This document shows, piece by piece, positions 59,010-64,000 of a DNA stretch of 64,000 nt. Every line of letters starts with the position of its first letter. Within the stretch, counting starts at the first letter, position 1. Below the pieces are notes generated by a model, which searched no databases, was not told the origin of the DNA, and saw only the letters and a program-made list of their open reading frames with translations. The DNA is from Planctomycetota bacterium. GTDB taxonomy: Bacteria > Planctomycetota > MHYJ01 > JACQXL01. The position numbers were made by a program, and so were the translations under genes. Where the stretch lies: positions 17,371-81,370 of the forward strand of contig JACRIK010000014.1 of the NCBI GenBank assembly GCA_016235865.1, read 5' to 3'.

Positions 59010-61256
59010 CTATTTATATTTGTCGCTTCCGCCTTCAGCCCACCATTTTTTCCAGAGCGCCGCGGTTTCCTTGCGGACCGTATCGGAATCATACATCCAT
59101 TCGCAGTTAAAGTCCTGCCCGGTAACCCGTTTCAGGGCGCAGTAAGCGCAATAGCGGGTCCAGCCGTCCTCATCAGACAGCATTTCAATCATTGTCTTGA
59201 CGACATGCTTTTTTGGCGGCAGGTCAGCCAACGTCAGGATGGCCTTGCCGCGGAAATGGGGGTTGCCTTGCTTGGCCACTTCCAGCAATATCTTGGATGC
59301 CTCTTCTGTCCGGATTAATCCTAATTGCTCAATTGCGGTTTCTATCACCGGCGGTTTAGCCAGCAGCAGCCCGTTGTCTCTATCCGGAGGTAGCCGCAGT
59401 TTTATGCTCTCAAGATACTTGTTAATCGCTTCCTGGAGCACCGGCTCTTTATTGGCATTGAGCAATCCCAGTATTCTCATGCCCACGACCGTGTCAAACC
59501 CTTCGCCGTCTATCCGGACGCCTTTTCTGGTCAAATCTTTTAGGGAATCCTTGATAACCACCTCCGTATCCGCAATCATATCTTTATCCTTCAATACATA
59601 CAGGGTGTATAGTCCGTAGGCCTTAAGGATTGACGGTGTTTCCGGGTTCGCGACAAGTTCCTTCAGCACATCGATATGCTTGGGCGTAAATTTCATCTGG
59701 GTTATCGCGGCGAATCTGACCTTGGTGTCATAAAGCCGGTTGGTAATAATGGACAGAAGTATCGGGGCGCCGTCATCGCCCATTTTGCTAAATACTCTTA
59801 TCGCGAAGTAAAGCACCGGATATTGAAGTTTCTGGAGCTGGTTCTTGGATGTCTTTAACTCCAGGTTGTCGGCCGCTGATTTATCACCCATGGAATATAA
59901 GGCAATCCAGGCAAAATATCTGGTCACGGCCAGCTTTTTGTAAATAATCCCGTTGAGATACTTTTTGACATCCTCATTGGTCTCATTGCAGAGCAGGCCC
60001 AGTGATTGTATTACCGCCCAGAGCACGTCGCGGTTATTAGGATCGGATTCCATATAATCCATCAACGGCTTAATGGCCTGTTTATCACCCAGCAGTCCCA
60101 GGGAATAAGCGGCCATGGTTTTAAAATAGTTGTCTTTACTATTTTTTAATATATCAATTAAGGCCGGCACTATTTTGACGTCACGCCGGTTGACCAAGGC
60201 GGATAATGCCCGATTGCGGATGACTTTGTCCTTTTCGATGTTAGAAACAAAGAGATCTCTTAAAGCATTTGAAGCTTCGGGTGTATTATAATAACCAAGC
60301 AGTGCCACCGCATTTCGCCTTAACAGTGAATGTTGGCTGTTTTTAGCCGCATTTATAATATAGGGCAGGACCTCCGGGCCCAATTCTCTCAGGCGACGGC
60401 CTAAATCACAGCCTGGGAAATAGTACTCCTTGCCAAGTTCCTCGGTCATGAGCCGGTTAATCATCGTTTCAAAATGATTTCCGTTATAACTGCTGGTGCC
60501 GGAATTATTTGGGCTGGAATTATTTGTATCGGAAATAGCCGCGCCAGCGATTTCCACCGGCGGCGGTTGGGGCGCCGGGTCGCCTATGGCCTCCATTACA
60601 TGGGCGGCCACCCGTTTGCCTATGGCTTTATCCCTAAGCCAGGCGCCAATCAATGCGCCCGGAAGCTCGTAAGTTGTCTTCGCCGCCATCAGGCTCGGCT
60701 GTGATATCTCAATCAGATATTCCGCGCAGGAAGATTCAGGACAAATTTCGATATACGACATGGTCTGCAGAATTGATACTATTAAATGCAGCCTGAAAAC
60801 CAAGGGGACTCCAGGTATAAAAATCTCTTTCTTGCTGGGGGCTGGCACGGTTACACCGCTCAGGCTGCTTACCTGGTAAGTATCGAAAGGTATGAAGTAA
60901 CTGTTGAGCATTTCTATGCCGATTAATGCCGGATCGAGCAGGTTGACCGAAGCAGTGCCGGTTTCGGTAATTTTCTCCTTTATAACCGGGCGGATTAATC
61001 CGCCCAAAAAATCATAGGTGATGCCTTCGGTTGATATGAAAGGCGGTGGAGCACTTCGGCTGGGTGGTGGTTTACCTGGTTGCGGTGGTTGTCCGGTGCC
61101 GGGATTATTAGGGTCGGTAGGCAGGGGGATAGAGTCAGGCGGCGGTGGTGGTGGTATCGGATTACCGCCGTGCGGCCCGCCGCCATGCCCCTGGGCAATA
61201 TTTATCAGGATGAAAAAAGTAATTATTCCTATGGCAATTACTAATAAATATTTCAT
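59010..61256 (-). CDS. Secreted HEAT-repeat protein 5
   Basis: 748 residues. Signal peptide (YLLVIAIGIITFFILINIAQG), Gly/Pro-rich linker (24-75), beta-rich domain (75-235), a helical HEAT region (250-745; AYSLGLLGDKQAIKPLMDYM, AILTLADLPPKKHVVKTMIEML). It lacks the WW block and the PIPVW tail of the other four, so it is a distinct branch. It is under the same kind of promoter (61295-61323), linking it to the same regulation. An AAGGAA site precedes the ATG. Confidence 0.82.
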   Translation of the reverse strand: MKYLLVIAIGIITFFILINIAQGHGGGPHGGNPIPPPPPPDSIPLPTDPNNPGTGQPPQPGKPPPSRSAPPPFISTEGITYDFLGGLIRPVIKEKITETGTASVNLLDPALIGIEMLNSYFIPFDTYQVSSLSGVTVPAPSKKEIFIPGVPLVFRLHLIVSILQTMSYIEICPESSCAEYLIEISQPSLMAAKTTYELPGALIGAWLRDKAIGKRVAAHVMEAIGDPAPQPPPVEIAGAAISDTNNSSPNNSGTSSYNGNHFETMINRLMTEELGKEYYFPGCDLGRRLRELGPEVLPYIINAAKNSQHSLLRRNAVALLGYYNTPEASNALRDLFVSNIEKDKVIRNRALSALVNRRDVKIVPALIDILKNSKDNYFKTMAAYSLGLLGDKQAIKPLMDYMESDPNNRDVLWAVIQSLGLLCNETNEDVKKYLNGIIYKKLAVTRYFAWIALYSMGDKSAADNLELKTSKNQLQKLQYPVLYFAIRVFSKMGDDGAPILLSIITNRLYDTKVRFAAITQMKFTPKHIDVLKELVANPETPSILKAYGLYTLYVLKDKDMIADTEVVIKDSLKDLTRKGVRIDGEGFDTVVGMRILGLLNANKEPVLQEAINKYLESIKLRLPPDRDNGLLLAKPPVIETAIEQLGLIRTEEASKILLEVAKQGNPHFRGKAILTLADLPPKKHVVKTMIEMLSDEDGWTRYCAYCALKRVTGQDFNCEWMYDSDTVRKETAALWKKWWAEGGSDKYK

Positions 61257-61294
61257 TATAATTCCTTCAGTGTGATGCGCCTTGTATGATAATA

Positions 61295-61323
61295 ATTATA
61301 ACCTTAAACTGCTATATTGTCAA
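61295..61323 (-). promoter_or_regulatory. Promoter of the fifth HEAT gene, conserved block
   Basis: Minus-strand TTGACA (61318-61323), 17-bp spacer with TTTAAGG, TATAAT (61295-61300). The upstream blocks TCAAACATTC and TGCAGTATTATAGC are the same as at 45.1 kb. Confidence 0.65.
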
Positions 61324-61415
61324 TAATATTCCATTATAAGATAGAATGTTTGAGCGGGCTATAATACTGCATGCGGTGCGAAAATAATTGCAACTGAACT
61401 GTAATCTTGACGGCG

Positions 61416-63341
61416 CTACTGTATGAGACGGTCCATTTCGATGAGGATATTTTCCCCCTGTTCATAATAGCCCTTGGGCGACTTGTCGGATTTTAGGCGT
61501 TCGATATTATCTGCTAACTTCCGGCGTGCCTGCCTGAGCGTGGCCAGCGTCTGCTCCCGCTCGGCGCCGGTTAATCTGACGCTCATATATTCCAGCGCCT
61601 CGGTCACGCTACGGGCAAAATACTGAGGGTCAATATCCATTAGATTGGCCTGATGGTATTTGAATAGATCAATCTCTTTTGTAAACCCCGCCTCGGTGAG
61701 AATCCGGAATGAATTAACCCTGACCTGGCTGTCTTCTTCAGAATAGGCGTATTGCATAAAGTAAGTCTTGAGTTCCGGCATCAGGAAGCGGGTGAATATC
61801 TTCCGGGCGGTTTCGGTATGCTTGCCTTCGTATTGCTTGAGAATTGGGAAAAGTCCGTATTTTGAGGTATCCAGTCCTTTCTTCAGCCCGGTCAGGGCGC
61901 CTGATCGTGACGCTTTCTCAAAATACGCCAGCGCTTCAGCCATCAGGTCGGAATAAATCGTGGAGTTGATAACCGTTAGCCAGTGGTAAGTGAACTCCTC
62001 CTGCGGAGTCAGGTCCTTTTTGTTAGTCAGTATCCGGAAGGCATTGACCCGCTGGTATTCCTCGGTTGACAGAAGCAATGCCTTCAGTTCGTCCTTGAAT
62101 GCCTGAAAATAATAATTCTCGATGATTTTACGGGCTAGTTCGCCGCTGTGGTCAAAGGGATATGCTTTCCGCATGCCTTCCTTGGCGAAATCGGTAAAGG
62201 TTTGGTCCTTGACGTATTTATTGTCCTTGGGCAATAGCTTCAGCAATGCCTGGCGCGCCAAATGCCGTGAGCCGTCCGGCTGGGTAATGTTCAGCAGGGC
62301 GGTCTGATAGATCACCTCCTCATTTTCCGGATAACGTTGGTAGAGCTCGGTCAGTATCTGGTATGCCTTTGAGTCATGGTCGCTAAAGCCGGCCTGTATT
62401 TGGGCTATCTTATATTTTATCCGTAAAGGGGTCATATCAGCCAGGGCGCCGTATTTTTCCTCTATCTGGGTCAGGAATTTATCCAGGTCGTCATAGCGCC
62501 GGTTTTCCGCCAGGTAATCCGCGTGTTTGAGTACGGCACCCAGGAGGAGCATCGTGAATTTTACAGGATTACCACCTTTATTTTTTAATGTGGTCAGTAA
62601 TTCCAGGGCATCCAGGGCTTGGCCTTTATTGATTAAATCATCGACCTTATTAAACTCCCGGTCAGTCTGGCCAGACATATAGAAGATAACTGCGCCAATT
62701 GCCAAGGCCAGCACGACTACGCCGATGAAGTAAACCAGCGGCCGGGAGCGTCGCTCAATCAGCACGTCGTCCTTGATGGTGAAATTACCTGAGCGCCATT
62801 TCTTTATTAGGACGTTATACTGTTCTGAGTTCTCATCCTGAATGACCTTATAGACCTTGATGGCCTCAGGCAGTCCCTTGAGTTTGCGCCAGCCGATTTC
62901 GCTGGACGGCACCTCGCTCTTGTTCATAGCTAAATAGACTGCCTCGGTGAAGTATATCTCATTGGCCTCGGTGATGCCCTCAATCCGGGCCGCGATATTG
63001 ACCGCCTCGCCGAACAGGTCTTTATCCTGGATTTGCACCTCGCCGGCGTTCAGCGCCACCCGGACCAGGATTTTCGCATCATCCGGAGCCGTCAGATTAT
63101 ATTCCTTCATCTTGTGCTGGATGAGCATGGCGCACAAGACGGCATTGGTTGGACTCTCAAAGGCGGCCATAAAGGCGTCGCCGATGGTTTTTATGACCTT
63201 ACCGCCGAATTTCGTGATGACCGGTGCGACTAAATCATCGTGCGTTTTGAGGAGGTTGGTCAGGTGCTCGCGCGACTGGCTTGAGGTTCGTTCCGTAAAT
63301 CCCTTAATATCCGTAAACATGATGGTCAGAACTTTATTCAT
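61416..63341 (-). CDS. Class III adenylate/guanylate cyclase with membrane anchor
   Basis: 641 residues. The N-terminal 185 residues are a nucleotidyl cyclase domain: LTIMFTDIKGFTERTS (metal Asp), VIKTIGDAFMAAF (second Asp), GEAVNIAARIEG (transition-state Asn, Arg). One membrane helix (about 204-224) and a helical, probably extracytoplasmic region of about 415 residues follow. This order (cyclase first) is inverted from most membrane cyclases. It is divergent from a Ser/Thr kinase gene. A TTGACA (63374-63379) lies upstream, with a weak -10. Confidence 0.88.
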   Translation of the reverse strand: MNKVLTIMFTDIKGFTERTSSQSREHLTNLLKTHDDLVAPVITKFGGKVIKTIGDAFMAAFESPTNAVLCAMLIQHKMKEYNLTAPDDAKILVRVALNAGEVQIQDKDLFGEAVNIAARIEGITEANEIYFTEAVYLAMNKSEVPSSEIGWRKLKGLPEAIKVYKVIQDENSEQYNVLIKKWRSGNFTIKDDVLIERRSRPLVYFIGVVVLALAIGAVIFYMSGQTDREFNKVDDLINKGQALDALELLTTLKNKGGNPVKFTMLLLGAVLKHADYLAENRRYDDLDKFLTQIEEKYGALADMTPLRIKYKIAQIQAGFSDHDSKAYQILTELYQRYPENEEVIYQTALLNITQPDGSRHLARQALLKLLPKDNKYVKDQTFTDFAKEGMRKAYPFDHSGELARKIIENYYFQAFKDELKALLLSTEEYQRVNAFRILTNKKDLTPQEEFTYHWLTVINSTIYSDLMAEALAYFEKASRSGALTGLKKGLDTSKYGLFPILKQYEGKHTETARKIFTRFLMPELKTYFMQYAYSEEDSQVRVNSFRILTEAGFTKEIDLFKYHQANLMDIDPQYFARSVTEALEYMSVRLTGAEREQTLATLRQARRKLADNIERLKSDKSPKGYYEQGENILIEMDRLIQ

Positions 63342-63510
63342 TTGGAGTAATATGCTAGCTGCGGGACTGGAAATGTCAAGACAAAATTATGGTATAAATT
63401 GGTCGGGTAAACTCAACCTCCGGGCAGAGAGAGAAGAGGTAAAATGCGTATTTTAGCTGAATATGTAGAGACATAGTATTACAATATGTTTATGGATAAC
63501 CATGCAATAA

Positions 63511-63538
63511 TTGACAGATAAAAAGTATATTTTATAAT
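63511..63538 (+). promoter_or_regulatory. Promoter of the kinase gene, leaderless geometry
   Basis: TTGACA (63511-63516), 16-bp spacer, TATAAT (63533-63538), six nucleotides before the ATG at 63545: both boxes are consensus. Confidence 0.65.
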
Positions 63539-63544
63539 GTTTCT

Positions 63545-64000
63545 ATGTCAACAGGTGAGTTACAAATCCGTGAGTTCAGGTCATTCGACGAATTTCGTGT
63601 CTGGTGGAATAGTCCTGAGATAGTTGAATTCTGCCGGCAGAATCCGGATCAGGTCGACCAATTAAAAGAGCATCCATTCCTGAAATGCTGGTTCGGCGAT
63701 GCTGGACAGACACTGCGGACAGGCGATATGCCTGCAGAGGTGATGGTAGTCCAGGATGCCCCGTCCGCTTTGGAAGTATTCGGCCGGTATCAGCTGGAAC
63801 GCGAATTAGGCCGGGGCGGGATGGGGGTGGTGCATCTGGCCGCTGACCCGGTTCTGGAGCGCAAGGTGGCGCTCAAGGTAATGACTCTGGAAGGCATTGA
63901 GGCCACGGCCCGATTCATGCGCGAGGTCCGGGCATCCGCCAAGTTAAAGCATCCCAACATCGTCCAAATCTACGAGGTCGGCGCCCAGGGTAAATCCCAC
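63545..64000 (+). CDS. Ser/Thr protein kinase, N-terminal part
   Basis: 152 codons to the window edge, the gene runs on. Residues about 1-75 are a leader region with charged residues (EFRSFDEFRVWW). The kinase domain begins with YQLERELGRGGMGVVHLA (glycine-rich loop), VALKVM (catalytic Lys), FMREVRASAKLKHPNIVQIYEVG. This is a Pkn-type eukaryotic-like kinase. Divergent with the cyclase gene. Confidence 0.92.
   Translation, partial: MSTGELQIREFRSFDEFRVWWNSPEIVEFCRQNPDQVDQLKEHPFLKCWFGDAGQTLRTGDMPAEVMVVQDAPSALEVFGRYQLERELGRGGMGVVHLAADPVLERKVALKVMTLEGIEATARFMREVRASAKLKHPNIVQIYEVGAQGKSH

Overview
The window looks like chromosomal DNA of an uncultivated anaerobic bacterium with a double-membrane envelope, most likely a member of the Planctomycetota. 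This placement is an inference, based on secreted HEAT-repeat paralogs with proline-rich linkers, a Pkn-type Ser/Thr kinase beside a class III cyclase, a serine hydroxymethyltransferase-GcvT fusion, and a high-molecular-weight rubredoxin/flavodiiron pair. No rRNA or other phylogenetic marker is present to settle it. One tRNA (Gln, UUG) was found. No IS transposase, prophage or CRISPR/cas genes were seen.

Layout. 1-8.1 kb: end of an ADP-forming acyl-CoA synthetase gene, then minus-strand genes for PAS/STAS signalling, O2/NO detoxification (hrb-fprA) coupled to rmuC, an MFS transporter with an AmaP-like anchor, and an aminopeptidase P-like enzyme. 8.1-13.3 kb: a miaB-like gene interrupted by repeat elements, an AT-rich pair (Sel1 protein and an orphan), a 21-bp repeat array followed by an orphan gene, and a membrane protein. 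13.4-25.0 kb: ribD-purN, a HELGH membrane protein, a sugar nucleotidyltransferase, then a long operon for type IV pilus assembly (pilM, pilN, pilO, an unusual protein in the pilP slot, pilQ) running into TIGR03936, WbqC-like and WecA/MraY-like genes. 25.0-33.0 kb: ribH-nusB-ftsY (minus), ispF-cysS (plus), then GIY-YIG-asmA-like-ispH (minus) and tRNA-Gln. 33.2-39.0 kb: polysaccharide deacetylase, about 1.3 kb of repeat-like non-coding DNA leading to an orphan gene, two lipoprotein genes (one a WD40 propeller) and a second GIY-YIG gene among many palindromes. 39.1-47.0 kb: four secreted HEAT-repeat paralogs that share an N-terminal WW block and a C-terminal PIPVW tail. 47.1-54.6 kb: a tRNA-binding OB-fold protein, the glyA-gcvT fusion, and three orphan genes, two of them preceded by repeat arrays. 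54.6-64 kb: an FbpABC-like iron transporter, a fifth HEAT protein, an adenylate cyclase, and the start of a Ser/Thr kinase gene divergent from it.

Three features stand out. (1) Arrays of mini-hairpins with an exact 21-nt period (11066-11212 and 52217-52447) lie just downstream of good promoters and upstream of orphan genes whose products share a D-[WY]-I-P-x-K-D start; both arrays have the same stem-loop-stem-spacer design but different sequences. A looser, roughly 22-bp phased region precedes a third orphan gene, and a 10-bp phased one precedes a fourth. (2) Short palindromic elements of several families are scattered through the window and sit inside reading frames (miaB, glyA-gcvT, the WD40 lipoprotein, the deacetylase, the aminopeptidase 3' end), apparently without breaking the frame. 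(3) Many promoter-proximal genes have their ATG 7-10 nt after a well-placed -10 box and no ribosome binding site, which suggests widespread leaderless mRNAs; the HEAT genes instead use Shine-Dalgarno sites and share a conserved upstream block.
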